A stretch of DNA of 64,000 nucleotides from Neolewinella maritima (GCF_923081025.1 NZ_CAKLPZ010000001.1:434001-498000); one strand, 5' to 3'. Positions 35,389 through 43,879 are shown, counted from the first letter of the stretch. Notes: generated by a model not told the origin, from the sequence alone. Numbers and translations: made by a program.

Positions 35389-37683
35389 ATGGAAGTGCGC
35401 ACCCTCGGCATCCGCCACCACGGCCCCGGCTCCGCCCGCCGGCTGCGCGCCGTACTGGAACGCTGGCAACCCGACCTGATCCTGCTCGAAGCGCCGGCCG
35501 ACAGTCAGCCCGCCCTGCGCCAACTTACCCTGCCCGGTATGCACCCGCCGCTGGCCCTGGTGCTGTACGACAGCAAGGACATCGAGCGCGCCAGTTTCTA
35601 CCCCTTCGCGCGCTTCAGTCCGGAGTATCAGGCCATGGACTGGGCCCGCCAGCACAGCGTGGAGGTGCGCCCCATCGACCTGCCCGCCCGCCACTACCTG
35701 GCCTACCGCGAGGAGGAGCAGTTTATCCTCTTCCCCAGGGAGGAGCTCGACGTACCCTCCGTCATCCCGGGCAAGAGCAAGAAGGAGCTGACGCTGCAGC
35801 TGCGCCGCGATCCCCTCTCCGTCGTCGCCCAACTGGCCGGCTACCCCGATAGCGAAAGCTGGTGGGATGCTACCCTGGAACGGGGCGGGGCCGCAGGTGC
35901 GGAGGAAACCTTCGCCGCCATCCTACAGATCGTCACCGACCTGCGCGAAACCTTCCCCGAAGCCTCCGATACCGAGAACGAACAGCGCGAAGCCTACATG
36001 CGCCAGGAGATCCGCAAGGCCCTCAAAGAACCCGTCGAGCGGGTCGCCATCGTGGTGGGGGCCTGGCACGGACCGGCCGTGCACGATACCCTGCTGCGCA
36101 AGGCGAGTACCGACAAGGCCGTGCTGCGCGGACTGCCGCGGGTGAAGATCAGTCAGGCCTGGGTGCCCTGGTCCTTTCCGCGGCTGGCGCGGGGGGCGGG
36201 CTACGGGGCGGGTGTGACCTCGCCGGCCTGGTACGCTACGCTGTTCGACCACCCGGGCAACGCCGTGGAGCGCTGGATGTCCGCCGCCGGTATCCTGCTG
36301 CGGGAAGAGGGTTTTGACGCCAGTCCGGCCATGGCCACCGAGGGGGTAGGGCTGGCCACCACCCTGGCTACCCTGCGCGGCCACGAGCGGCCCGGCATCG
36401 AAGAGCTGGAGCAGGCCGTACTGAGCACCCTGGCCGCCGGCGTACGCGAGCGCCTCGCGCTGATCCACGACCGGCTGACGGTAGGGGGCACGGTCGGCTT
36501 CGTACCGCCCGACGTGACTACGGTGCCGCTCCTGGAAGACCTGCGTGCCGAGGTCAAGTCCACCCGCATGAGCAAGCTCTGGGAGACGGCCGGCCAGCAC
36601 TACCTGAAGGCCACGAAGTCCGACCCCCGCGGCGGCATCGACCTGCGACAGCCCAACGACCTGCGCAAGAGTCACCTCCTGCACCGCCTTAACCTGCTGG
36701 ACATCAAGTGGGGTAGGCTACAGCCCGGCGGACCGGACAGCCTCAGCAGCTTCCGCGAGGTGTGGCTACTGGAGTGGCAGCCGGAGTTCAGTTTGCTCAC
36801 CATCGAGCGGGGCAGCTACGGCAACACCGTGGCCACGGCCGCCGGCGCCTACGCCCGCGAGCAGGCCGCCGGGCTGCGGCTGGTCAAGGACCTGGCCGAG
36901 CTCACCCTACACTGTCTGCGCGCCGCCCTGCCCGGTGTGGTGCCCCGCATGATGCAGCTGCTGCGCGAACGGGCCGCCGAGACCACCGACGTAGCCGCCC
37001 TGCTGGCCGCCCTGCCCGCCCTGGTACAGACCAGCCGCTACGGAGACAGCCGCAAGACCGACACCACCGCCCTGCTGCTGGTGATCGACGAACTGCTGCC
37101 GCGGTTGACGGCCGGTCTGCCCGCCGCCGCCACTAACCTGGACGAGGAGCAGGGCGAAGCCATGGTCGAGCTGCTCGCCGCCGCCAACTACAACCTGGCC
37201 CAGCTCGGCAATCCTGAGCTAGACGATCTCTGGCTCGACGGACTGCTGCGCACTGCCGACGCCGGTGGCGTCTACCCCGGTGTGGAGGGCCACTGCCTGC
37301 GCCTGCTGTACGACCGCGACCGCATCGACGGTCCCGCCGCCGCCACCCGCTTCAGCCGGGCCCTGAGCCGGGCGCGCGGCGCGCGGGCCGTAGCGGCCTG
37401 GATCGGGGGATTTCTGCACGGTAGTGGTCAGTTGCTGCTGCACTACCCCCCGCTGTTCGACCTGGTCGACGGCTGGATCGCCGCACTGGAGTGGGAGGAC
37501 TTCGAAGAGGTAGTCGCGCAACTACGGCGCACATTCTCCGGCTTTTCCCGCTACGACCGGCAGCAACTTATGGGACGCATTCGGGTGGGGGAAGGGGAGG
37601 CCCCCGCCGAAAGGGAAGAGCCGGTAGCAGTACAGCAGCCCGCCGACCCCCTACTGGCGCAGCTCCTGCAGTGGATTGCCTGA
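35389..37683 (+). CDS. DUF5682-family protein
   Basis: 764 residues, cytoplasmic. The N-terminus MEVRTLGIRHHGPGSARRL and PDLILLEAPADSQPAL is the characteristic DUF5682 opening, with a ChaN/TraB-like flavour. Later conserved-looking blocks are FYPFARFSPEYQAMDWARQH, RVAIVVGAWHGPAVHD, KISQAWVPWSFPRLARGAGY and ATLRGHERPGIEELEQAV. The C-terminal half is helical. The biochemical activity is not known. Genes of this family normally accompany a MoxR ATPase and a VWA protein in an uncharacterised system. Here it is divergent from the hydrolase-VWA pair by 30 bp. Codons for RGGAAGAEE contain an exact iterated motif. Confidence 0.85.
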   Translation: MEVRTLGIRHHGPGSARRLRAVLERWQPDLILLEAPADSQPALRQLTLPGMHPPLALVLYDSKDIERASFYPFARFSPEYQAMDWARQHSVEVRPIDLPARHYLAYREEEQFILFPREELDVPSVIPGKSKKELTLQLRRDPLSVVAQLAGYPDSESWWDATLERGGAAGAEETFAAILQIVTDLRETFPEASDTENEQREAYMRQEIRKALKEPVERVAIVVGAWHGPAVHDTLLRKASTDKAVLRGLPRVKISQAWVPWSFPRLARGAGYGAGVTSPAWYATLFDHPGNAVERWMSAAGILLREEGFDASPAMATEGVGLATTLATLRGHERPGIEELEQAVLSTLAAGVRERLALIHDRLTVGGTVGFVPPDVTTVPLLEDLRAEVKSTRMSKLWETAGQHYLKATKSDPRGGIDLRQPNDLRKSHLLHRLNLLDIKWGRLQPGGPDSLSSFREVWLLEWQPEFSLLTIERGSYGNTVATAAGAYAREQAAGLRLVKDLAELTLHCLRAALPGVVPRMMQLLRERAAETTDVAALLAALPALVQTSRYGDSRKTDTTALLLVIDELLPRLTAGLPAAATNLDEEQGEAMVELLAAANYNLAQLGNPELDDLWLDGLLRTADAGGVYPGVEGHCLRLLYDRDRIDGPAAATRFSRALSRARGARAVAAWIGGFLHGSGQLLLHYPPLFDLVDGWIAALEWEDFEEVVAQLRRTFSGFSRYDRQQLMGRIRVGEGEAPAEREEPVAVQQPADPLLAQLLQWIA
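35883..35900 (+). repeat. Iterated 18-bp motif, copy 5
   Basis: Exact match to GGGCGGGGNCGCNGGTGC inside the DUF5682 coding sequence. Confidence 0.7.
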
Positions 37684-37712
37684 GCTTGTCTTTGCTTACA
37701 TAGTGGCTATGT

Positions 37713-37751
37713 TTTGAACCGCTGAGAGCGCGGAGAAACGCAGAGAGCGGG
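37713..37751 (+). repeat. Dispersed AACCGCTGAGAGCGCGG-type element, copy 2
   Basis: TTTGAACCGCTGAGAGCGCG followed by GAGAAACGCAGAGAGCGGG. It is related to the inverted copy at 20293-20335. Confidence 0.4.
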
Positions 37752-37768
37752 CAGAGCGATGAAACTAT

Positions 37769-37792
37769 AATCTGTAACGATCGTTACAGATT
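37769..37792. promoter_or_regulatory. Perfect 24-bp palindrome, TetR-type operator candidate
   Basis: The arms AATCTGTAACGA and TCGTTACAGATT are exact reverse complements with no spacer. The size and TAACGATCGTTA core resemble TetR-family operators. It lies 73 bp upstream of the SDR gene. No TetR gene is in the window, so the regulator would act from elsewhere. Confidence 0.7.
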
Positions 37793-37864
37793 GCATTAAC
37801 CACCCGCCGTAGTTTCTCATCCACTGCAATCAGTGAGCGGGGCTACGCGCAAAAAATCGCATAC

Positions 37865-38620
37865 ATGCCTAATTTATCAGGAAAAGTAGCCGTCGTCACC
37901 GGCGGCAACTCGGGGATCGGCTACGCCACCGCCGAGCGTTTTAAAAAGGACGGAGCTACCGTCATCATTACCGGCCGCTCGCAGGACCGCGTGCAGGAAG
38001 CCGCCGGCAAGCTCGGTGTGACCGGACTGGTAGCCGACGTCACCTCCGTAGCCGCCATCGGTGCGCTGGCCGATCAGATCCGGCAGCAGTTTGCCGGCGT
38101 AGACATTCTATTCATCAACGCCGGCGTATTCGAGCCCGCTCCCGTGGGCAGTATTTCCGAGGAAATGTTCGACCGGCAGATGGGTATCAACTTCAAGGGG
38201 GCACTGTTTACCCTGGAGAAGTTCATTCCCATTCTGAACCAGGGCGCTTCGGTCATTAACCTCAGTAGCATCAACGCCCATACCGGCATGTCCAATACGG
38301 CCGTCTACGCCGCCTCCAAGGCCGCGATGAACAGCTACACCCGCACGGCGGCTACCGAGCTGTCGGGTCGTGGCATTCGCGTCAATGCCATCAATCCCGG
38401 TCCCATCAACACGCCCATTTTCGGTAAGACCGGCATGCCCGAGGAGCAGCTCAACGGCTTTGCCGGTGCGATGCAGGAGGCCGTGCCCATGAAGCGCTTC
38501 GGTAAACCCGAGGAAGTAGCTAACGTAGCCGCCTTCCTGGCCAGCGATGAAGCCTCCTACGTCACGGGCAGTGAGTACACCGTAGACGGCGGCGCGATCC
38601 TGAATGCACTGGTGGGCTAA
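37865..38620 (+). CDS. Short-chain dehydrogenase/reductase (classical SDR)
   Basis: 251 residues. Rossmann NAD(P) loop TGGNSGIGYATAERF (TGxxxGIG), ITGRSQDRVQEA after strand beta2, FINAGV (NAG), the catalytic Ser in VINLSSINAH, YAASKAAMNSYTR (YxxxK) and the C-terminal VTGSEYTVDGGA. An Arg after beta2 (GRS) suggests NADPH preference. It is an oxidoreductase for an alcohol or ketone of unknown identity, possibly inducible through the 24-bp palindrome upstream, as expected for a detoxification SDR. The stop codon directly abuts that of the convergent TonB receptor gene. Confidence 0.92.
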   Translation: MPNLSGKVAVVTGGNSGIGYATAERFKKDGATVIITGRSQDRVQEAAGKLGVTGLVADVTSVAAIGALADQIRQQFAGVDILFINAGVFEPAPVGSISEEMFDRQMGINFKGALFTLEKFIPILNQGASVINLSSINAHTGMSNTAVYAASKAAMNSYTRTAATELSGRGIRVNAINPGPINTPIFGKTGMPEEQLNGFAGAMQEAVPMKRFGKPEEVANVAAFLASDEASYVTGSEYTVDGGAILNALVG

Positions 38621-40867
38621 CTACCGCAGCGACCACCGCCACCCCACGAACCACCGCCGCCCTTGGTTGGAGGCGTACACGTAGGTAGGGTCGAAGGTCA
38701 GGGCCTGGGGATTATCCGGCGTGGCGAGTACGCTGCCGTCCGCCCCAAACTCCACCCCCCGGTCGAAGGGGTCGAAGGACCGCGCGATGCTGTTGGCCGG
38801 CGGCGTGTAGTCGAGCAGGTTCTTGACCCCGCCGTACACCTCCATGCCGTTGGCGAAGGTCTTGGTGAGCTGCAGGTTCTGGGTGGAAAACCAGGGGGAC
38901 TGTCCGGGCCGCTCGTCCAGCGCGCCGAGCAGCGGCAGGTCCATAGGGCCGTACACATTGCCCGTATAGTCGATGCGCAGCAGGGCGGACTTGATCGGTA
39001 CCCCCAACTGCCAAACCCCCGAGAAGGTCTCCGTGAGCAACTGCCGCTCGCGGAGGCCTTCTTCGTTGGTGTATACGTCCTGCAGGGTCACGCCTACGTT
39101 CAGACTACTGCCGCCCTTAAGGCTCACATCCCCGCTCAGACTGGCGCCCCGCGATACGGCCGAGCCCCGCAGGTTGGCGTAGATGATGGCCGTGGGGTCG
39201 GTGGTGTAGTCGGGTAGGATGCGGTTGCCGAAGCGGGTGTACCATAGCGAGCCGTCCAGGCCCACCACCGTACCGCCGCGGCTGAAGAACTTGCGTACGT
39301 AGTTGACATTGGTATTCCAGCTGGTCTCGGGTAGCAGCTCGTCGGCGAAGCGCACCTCCCGCGCCCCGGTGAGGGCGGCGTGGTCTTCGGTAAATACATT
39401 GGCCACCCGGTAGCCGTTGCCGATACTGAGGCGAATGATGTCCAGCCCGCTGGCCGAGTTCCATTTATAGTTTAGGCGTGGCGTCAGGATGCTGCCGTGC
39501 AGGCTGTTGTAGTCGTAGCGCAGGCCTAGTAGGAGTATATTATTGGTGTTCAGGCGCAGCTCGTCCTGTACGAAGGCACCGGGTAGCCGGATGCGGGATA
39601 CCTCCGTGGTGGCCGGGGTATTGTCGTCGTACCAGGTGTAGCGGTAGGAGGCCCCCAGGAGCAGGTCGTGTGCCCCCACTTGCTTGTTCCAGGTGAGCTG
39701 ACCGAAGCCGACGTACTGGGTCGCGTCGTACACCGTCTGCCCGTACACCGAGTTCTGGTAGTGTCCATTGGTGCTGAACTGGAACATCACCCGTCCGGGC
39801 ACCGGCAACTGGTAGGTGCCGAAGGTTTCCCAACGGTTGGTGTAGATGCTCTCGCCGTAGACCTGGTCGCCGCCGCGATCGCCGCGGTCCCAGTCCAGCT
39901 GTCCCCCGAAGCGGTCTTCGTACACGTAGCGACCGGCCAGGGTGAATATGCGGTCGGCGGCCCGGCGGAAGGACCATTTGTTGAATACCGACAGCCGGTC
40001 CTGCAGCGTCACGTCCGTGAAGCCGTCCCCGTTGTTGTCCTGCGGTTGCTGGTAGTTGAAGTAGTTGAGGCCCAGCAGCGACTGCGCTTTGCCCACTTTG
40101 AGTTTCAAGCCGAGATCGGTATTCACCTCCCCCCAGCCGGAGACCATTACGTCGGCGGCCACCAGCGGCGCGTCTTCCGGTGCTTTGGTGATCACGTTGA
40201 TCAGTCCGCCCACCGCTTCGGAGCCGTACAGCGTGGAGGCCGGTCCCTTCACCACCTCCACCCGTTCGATGAGGCTCTGGGGGATGCCCGTGAGTCCATA
40301 TACCGTCGATAGTCCGCTCACGATCGGCATACCGTCGATGAGCACCATCGTGTACGGTCCCTCCAGTCCGTTGATGTGAATATCGCCCGTATTGCAGACC
40401 GCGCAGTTGAGCTGCGGCCGCACGCCGTTGACCGTCTGCAGGCTCTCGAACACACTCGGCGTGGGGTTGGCCCGGAAGTAATTGGCCGTAAATACCTCCA
40501 CCGGCACCGGACTATTGCTTCTGCTCACGGCCTTCATCGTGCCGGTCACTACTATATCATCGAGGACCGCGGCACCGGCTTCCAGTACTAGGTCGAGCAC
40601 CGTCGTATCCCCCTCCATCACCAGCAGGGTCTCCGTAGCGGTCTGCTGCCCGAGGGCGGAGATCCGTACCGTCTGCTCACCTGCGGGTAGTTCCAGCACG
40701 AAGGTGCCGTCCAGTTCGGCGACCGTGCCGAGTGTGCCGTCCGCCAGTCCGACCGTAGCGAACGACACGGGCTCCCCGTCGCTCACTACGCTGCCCACGA
40801 CCCATCCGGTCTGCGCATATCCCTGCGCGGAGCACAGCAAAGCGAGAAGTATGAATACGTAGTGCAT
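38621..40867 (-). CDS. TonB-dependent receptor, probable metal or siderophore uptake
   Basis: 748 residues. A signal peptide (FILLALLCSAQGYAQ), a carboxypeptidase-regulatory-like domain (VVGSVVSDGEPVSFATVGLA), a TonB-box area, plug and 22-strand barrel. The plug contains NCAVCNTGDIHINGLEGPYT and MVLIDGMPIVSGLSTVYGLT; the CxxC-like pair is a hallmark of a receptor subgroup linked to metal homeostasis. It is divergent from a DtxR-family gene with an AAAGTTAG palindrome between them, so iron or manganese control is likely. TATCTTTA at 40906-40913 is a promoter box with a leader of about 40 nt, which contains an exact iterated motif. Confidence 0.88.
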   Translation of the reverse strand: MHYVFILLALLCSAQGYAQTGWVVGSVVSDGEPVSFATVGLADGTLGTVAELDGTFVLELPAGEQTVRISALGQQTATETLLVMEGDTTVLDLVLEAGAAVLDDIVVTGTMKAVSRSNSPVPVEVFTANYFRANPTPSVFESLQTVNGVRPQLNCAVCNTGDIHINGLEGPYTMVLIDGMPIVSGLSTVYGLTGIPQSLIERVEVVKGPASTLYGSEAVGGLINVITKAPEDAPLVAADVMVSGWGEVNTDLGLKLKVGKAQSLLGLNYFNYQQPQDNNGDGFTDVTLQDRLSVFNKWSFRRAADRIFTLAGRYVYEDRFGGQLDWDRGDRGGDQVYGESIYTNRWETFGTYQLPVPGRVMFQFSTNGHYQNSVYGQTVYDATQYVGFGQLTWNKQVGAHDLLLGASYRYTWYDDNTPATTEVSRIRLPGAFVQDELRLNTNNILLLGLRYDYNSLHGSILTPRLNYKWNSASGLDIIRLSIGNGYRVANVFTEDHAALTGAREVRFADELLPETSWNTNVNYVRKFFSRGGTVVGLDGSLWYTRFGNRILPDYTTDPTAIIYANLRGSAVSRGASLSGDVSLKGGSSLNVGVTLQDVYTNEEGLRERQLLTETFSGVWQLGVPIKSALLRIDYTGNVYGPMDLPLLGALDERPGQSPWFSTQNLQLTKTFANGMEVYGGVKNLLDYTPPANSIARSFDPFDRGVEFGADGSVLATPDNPQALTFDPTYVYASNQGRRWFVGWRWSLR

Positions 40868-40869
40868 AC

Positions 40870-40887
40870 GGGCGGGGTCGCGGGTGC
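40870..40887 (+). repeat. Iterated 18-bp motif, copy 6
   Basis: Exact match to GGGCGGGGNCGCNGGTGC in the untranslated leader of the TonB receptor gene. It faces copy 7 in inverted orientation about 90 bp away. Confidence 0.7.
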
Positions 40888-40905
40888 GGAGGAAATACGG
40901 TACGG

Positions 40906-40913
40906 TAAAGATA
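40906..40913 (-). promoter_or_regulatory. Bacteroidota -7 box for the TonB receptor gene
   Basis: TATCTTTA on the minus strand, 38 nt before the ATG at 40867. The DtxR-type palindrome lies just upstream. Confidence 0.5.
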
Positions 40914-40929
40914 CACCCGCCTACGGATA

Positions 40930-40951
40930 AAAGTTAGATTAGGCTAACTTT
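40930..40951. promoter_or_regulatory. DtxR/MntR-type operator candidate
   Basis: AAAGTTAG (40930-40937) and CTAACTTT (40944-40951) form a perfect 8-bp inverted repeat with a 6-bp spacer. The TTAG/CTAA half-site fits DtxR/IdeR boxes. It lies between the divergent TonB receptor and DtxR-family genes and so could control both. Confidence 0.75.
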
Positions 40952-40976
40952 ATTGTACTGCGGTCCCTGATGCGCT

Positions 40977-40994
40977 GCACCTGCGTCCCCGCCC
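40977..40994 (-). repeat. Iterated 18-bp motif, copy 7
   Basis: Exact reverse-strand match immediately upstream of the TATCTTCG box of the DtxR-family gene. Confidence 0.7.
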
Positions 40995-41002
40995 TATCTT
41001 CG
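40995..41002 (+). promoter_or_regulatory. Bacteroidota -7 box for the DtxR-family gene
   Basis: TATCTTCG ends 4 nt before the ATG at 41007, implying a leaderless or nearly leaderless message. Confidence 0.55.
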
Positions 41003-41006
41003 CCCT

Positions 41007-41657
41007 ATGGCCACCCCTACAGAAGAAAACTACCTCAAGGCGCTGCTCGCCCTGACCGATGCCGAGGGCAAGGCCAGCGTATCCGGACTGGGGCAGGCCC
41101 TGGGCGTGAGCACCCCCTCGGTGACCAGCATGGTGCGCAAATTGCACGAGCGCGGACTGGTCGAGTACGCCCGTTACCAGCCCCTGCGCCTCACCCCCGC
41201 CGGGCGTAAGGCCGCCGCGCTGGTGGTCCGCAAGCACCGCCTCACGGAGATGTTCCTGGTCGATATGATGGGCTTCGGCTGGGAGGAGGTGCACAATATC
41301 GCCGAGCAGGTCGAGCACGTGGACAGCCCCTCCTTCTTCGCGCGGATGGATAAGCTCATGGGCCACCCCAAGTTCGATCCCCACGGCTCACCCATCCCCG
41401 ACACCGAGGGCAGCATCCACGACCTGGATCACCGCCGCCTGGACGAGTGCGCGGTCGGCGAGACCGTCACCATCAGCGGACTCAACCACTCCTCCAACGA
41501 CTTTCTCCACTACCTCAACGACCGCGACCTCAGTCTGCACACCGAGCTGACCGTAGTGGCCCGGGAGGCCTACGATGGCTCCCTCACGGTATCCTACGTC
41601 GGGCATCCGCGGGAGGTGCTGAGCCAGGTGGTGGCTAGTAAGCTTTTGGTGGGGTAA
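41007..41657 (+). CDS. DtxR/MntR-family metal-dependent repressor
   Basis: 216 residues. N-terminal winged helix (TEENYLKALLALTDAEGKAS, VSTPSVTSMVRKLHERGLVE), then the metal-binding and dimerisation domain with RKHRLTEMFLVDMMGFGWEE, HNIAEQVEHVDSPSFFARMD and GHPKFDPHGSPIPD, all standard DtxR-family metal-site segments. A FeoA/SH3-like tail (VGETVTISGLNHSSNDFLHY) follows. It should bind Fe(II) or Mn(II) and repress uptake genes; the obvious target is the divergent TonB receptor. A DtxR-type palindrome lies 55 bp upstream of its ATG, so autoregulation is plausible. Confidence 0.92.
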   Translation: MATPTEENYLKALLALTDAEGKASVSGLGQALGVSTPSVTSMVRKLHERGLVEYARYQPLRLTPAGRKAAALVVRKHRLTEMFLVDMMGFGWEEVHNIAEQVEHVDSPSFFARMDKLMGHPKFDPHGSPIPDTEGSIHDLDHRRLDECAVGETVTISGLNHSSNDFLHYLNDRDLSLHTELTVVAREAYDGSLTVSYVGHPREVLSQVVASKLLVG

Positions 41658-41673
41658 AGGGGGGGAGAGGAAC

Positions 41674-43581
41674 CTACCACACCCAACCCACCCCCACCCG
41701 CGGCGTCACCCCCAGCGTACTGAAGCCCGTCACCTCCACGAACTTGCTATCGGTTAGGTTGCGCACCTCGCCAAAGACCGTCAGGCTGCGGTCGCGCAGG
41801 AGCTTGTACTCGGCGTAGGCATTCACGACCAAATAAGCGTCCAGATCGGGGCGAATGGGGATGAATTGCTCGTCGAAGATCAGGTCCTGCCGCTCCCCGA
41901 CGTAGGTGCCCGACAGGCGGGCGGTAAAGGGGGAGTCGGCGGTATAGGTAAGCCCTAGAAAGCCCGTGGTCCGGGGCCGGCGGGGGAAGTCCTCAGTCTC
42001 GGTCACTCCGCCAGTGTCGTTGATAGCTTTGAGCCGGCCCTTCACGTAGCTCAGGTTGCCACTGATGGCGACGCGCTTGCTCAGCAGAGCCTGTGCTTCC
42101 AGTTCTACGCCGCGGTCGCGCTGCTCGTCGCGGTTCCGGTAGCCGAGGGTGAAGTCGTATACGATCAGCTGCTCGATCTGCCGCTGGAATACGCTCAGGT
42201 CGATGCGGTAGCGGCCGCGGGCGTCGGCCAGTCCCGTGCCCAGTTCCACCGAGGTAGATACCTGGGGTTGCAGGTCGGGATTGGCGCCGAAGGGACCCCC
42301 CAGCTGGTCCAGCGTAGGACTCTGAAATGCGCTAGCCACCGACCCCCGCAGGCTCCACGGCTCGGTCAGCTGCAGGCGGGTGGATAGCGAGTAGTTGCTC
42401 TGCCCCCCGAAGGCGCTGTGGTGGTTGTAGCGGTAGCCCCCCTCCAGCAGCAGCCGCTCGGTCGCCTGCCAGCTGAGCTGGAGGTAGGGGGCCAGGTTGG
42501 TCGCATCGAGGGTGTCGGCCGCGCCCGCCTCGCCGCGGAGGGATTCATAGCGCACCTGCGTCCCCGCCGTAAGGGTGAGCTGCTTGGCCAGTAGGGTAGT
42601 GCCGAAGGCGTCGCCCTGCTGTGCGCGTCCGCGAAAGGGGCTCTCCCCGAAGGCTGCGTCGTCGAATACCCGGTCGGTAGCGGCGTAGGTGTAGCGCGCG
42701 CCGAGGCGGTACTTGTCCTGCACGTAGTCGACGGACAGGCTCGGCAGCCACAGTTCGTTGGTGTAACTGTTGTCCGCATCCTGGAAGGAGCCGGCATCGT
42801 AGTCGCCGTCGAAGCTGGCGCGGCGCAGGGCGGGCCGTAGCGTGAGCGCCGGGGTGGGGCGGTAAGTAAGGCTGGCGGTGTAGGTCTGCCGCGTGGCCCC
42901 GTCGCGATCGAAGTCATTTGTAGAGAAGTCCGGTTCGACGGCCTCACTCAGTCCCTGGGTAGTAAAAACATCGTAGCCCACGCGGTAGTCGAGTTTCTCG
43001 GTACGTCCGGAGACGGCCACCTGCCCCTCGTAGGTCCCGTAGCGCTGGGCGGCGGCGCGCAGGTGCAGTTTAAATGGATCAGGGGCGGTCTGCTTGTTGG
43101 TGATGAGATTGATCACGCCGGCCACCGCATCCGAGCCATAGAGCAGCGAGCGGGCACCGCGCAGGATCTCGATGCGTTCGATGCCGTCCAGCGAGAGCAG
43201 CCGTAGGTCTACCGCTCCGCCCAGGGAGGAGGGGTCGATGAGGGGCTGGCCGTCGACCAGGATCAGGGTGTACTGGTTGCCGCCGTTGCGCAGGAAGATG
43301 CTGCGGTCCTTGCCCGGGTTGGCGTAGGCGCCGTTGACCACGATACCGGCCTGCTCGTTGAGTAGCTGCGCCAGATTGGCCGAGCGGGCAATGGTGGCCG
43401 AGTCGATCACGGTCACCTTATCGGGCGAAGCGGCCAGCGGGCGGGCGTAGCGGGCACCGGTGACGACGACTTCCTCCGAGGTGGTGGAAAGGGCCGGGGC
43501 ATCCTGGGTCAGGCAAGGGGTTAGGGGGAGAAGGACTAAAGGGGTTAAGGTTAGGGCGAGGGCTAGGAGGCGCTGGATCAT
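41674..43581 (-). CDS. btuB: BtuB-like TonB-dependent vitamin B12 receptor
   Basis: 635 residues. Signal peptide (LLALALTLTPLVLLPLTP), a TonB-box-like segment SEEVVVTGARYARPL, plug (SANLAQLLNEQAGIVVNGAY, RSIFLRNGGNQYTLILVDGQ, GIERIEILRGARSLLYGSDA) and a 22-strand barrel ending PRVGVGWVW. The plug matches BtuB-type receptors, and a cobalamin riboswitch lies in the leader, so uptake of B12 or a related corrinoid is well supported. The reading frame continues upstream to 43797, but there it translates the riboswitch; the ATG at 43581 begins the signal peptide. Convergent with the DtxR-family gene. Confidence 0.92.
   Translation of the reverse strand: MIQRLLALALTLTPLVLLPLTPCLTQDAPALSTTSEEVVVTGARYARPLAASPDKVTVIDSATIARSANLAQLLNEQAGIVVNGAYANPGKDRSIFLRNGGNQYTLILVDGQPLIDPSSLGGAVDLRLLSLDGIERIEILRGARSLLYGSDAVAGVINLITNKQTAPDPFKLHLRAAAQRYGTYEGQVAVSGRTEKLDYRVGYDVFTTQGLSEAVEPDFSTNDFDRDGATRQTYTASLTYRPTPALTLRPALRRASFDGDYDAGSFQDADNSYTNELWLPSLSVDYVQDKYRLGARYTYAATDRVFDDAAFGESPFRGRAQQGDAFGTTLLAKQLTLTAGTQVRYESLRGEAGAADTLDATNLAPYLQLSWQATERLLLEGGYRYNHHSAFGGQSNYSLSTRLQLTEPWSLRGSVASAFQSPTLDQLGGPFGANPDLQPQVSTSVELGTGLADARGRYRIDLSVFQRQIEQLIVYDFTLGYRNRDEQRDRGVELEAQALLSKRVAISGNLSYVKGRLKAINDTGGVTETEDFPRRPRTTGFLGLTYTADSPFTARLSGTYVGERQDLIFDEQFIPIRPDLDAYLVVNAYAEYKLLRDRSLTVFGEVRNLTDSKFVEVTGFSTLGVTPRVGVGWVW
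42552..42569 (-). repeat. Iterated motif, one mismatch
   Basis: GCACCTGCGTCCCCGCCG differs from the reverse consensus at the last base. Inside btuB. Confidence 0.5.
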
Positions 43582-43680
43582 GGGGGGGCAAGGTGATCGG
43601 CGCGGCGGGCACGGGGCGTAGCACGGGGTGATCGGGACCCGTCTGGCTGACGGTCCGAACCTAAGGGCTACGCTCCCCGC

Positions 43681-43697
43681 CCTTTCGCACCGAAAGG
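43681..43697 (-). promoter_or_regulatory. Hairpin between riboswitch and btuB
   Basis: CCTTTCG and CGAAAGG form a 7-bp stem around a 3-nt loop, about 20 nt downstream of the riboswitch. No T-run follows, so if it is the expression platform it would work by masking sequence or by another mechanism, not classic intrinsic termination. Confidence 0.45.
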
Positions 43698-43715
43698 CTA
43701 CAGGATATGGCGCGA

Positions 43716-43879
43716 CGGGGCAGGTCTTCTGGCTCACCCCCCGATGGGTATCGGGGTACCGCCCGCCTTCCCAGACGCTGAGGGCGTCCAGTGGCATCGT
43801 GAGTGGTACCCGCTTGGGGGCTTACAGCTGCGGGGACAGCTCCGGATTTCCACCGGATTCCCTTACCGCGTTGCACCGG
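43716..43879 (-). ncRNA. Cobalamin (B12) riboswitch
   Basis: On the minus strand the hallmark core is present: GGGAATCCGGTGGAAATCCG then GAGCTGTCCCCGCAGCTGTA (43822-43863), and about 85 nt later the B12 box AGCCAGAAGACCTGCC (43719-43734). The intervening arms form GC-rich stems. A TACCTTCG promoter box (43880-43887) places the transcript start at the 5' edge of the element. It lies about 135 nt upstream of the btuB-like start, so adenosylcobalamin would be expected to turn the receptor gene down. Confidence 0.95.

Noticed and set aside
35359-35832. N-terminal extension of the serine hydrolase gene
   Set aside because: It would run antisense through the start of the DUF5682 gene and past the two promoter boxes.
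43582-43797. N-terminal extension of the btuB-like gene
   Set aside because: These codons are the cobalamin riboswitch and its leader; the signal peptide starts at 43581.
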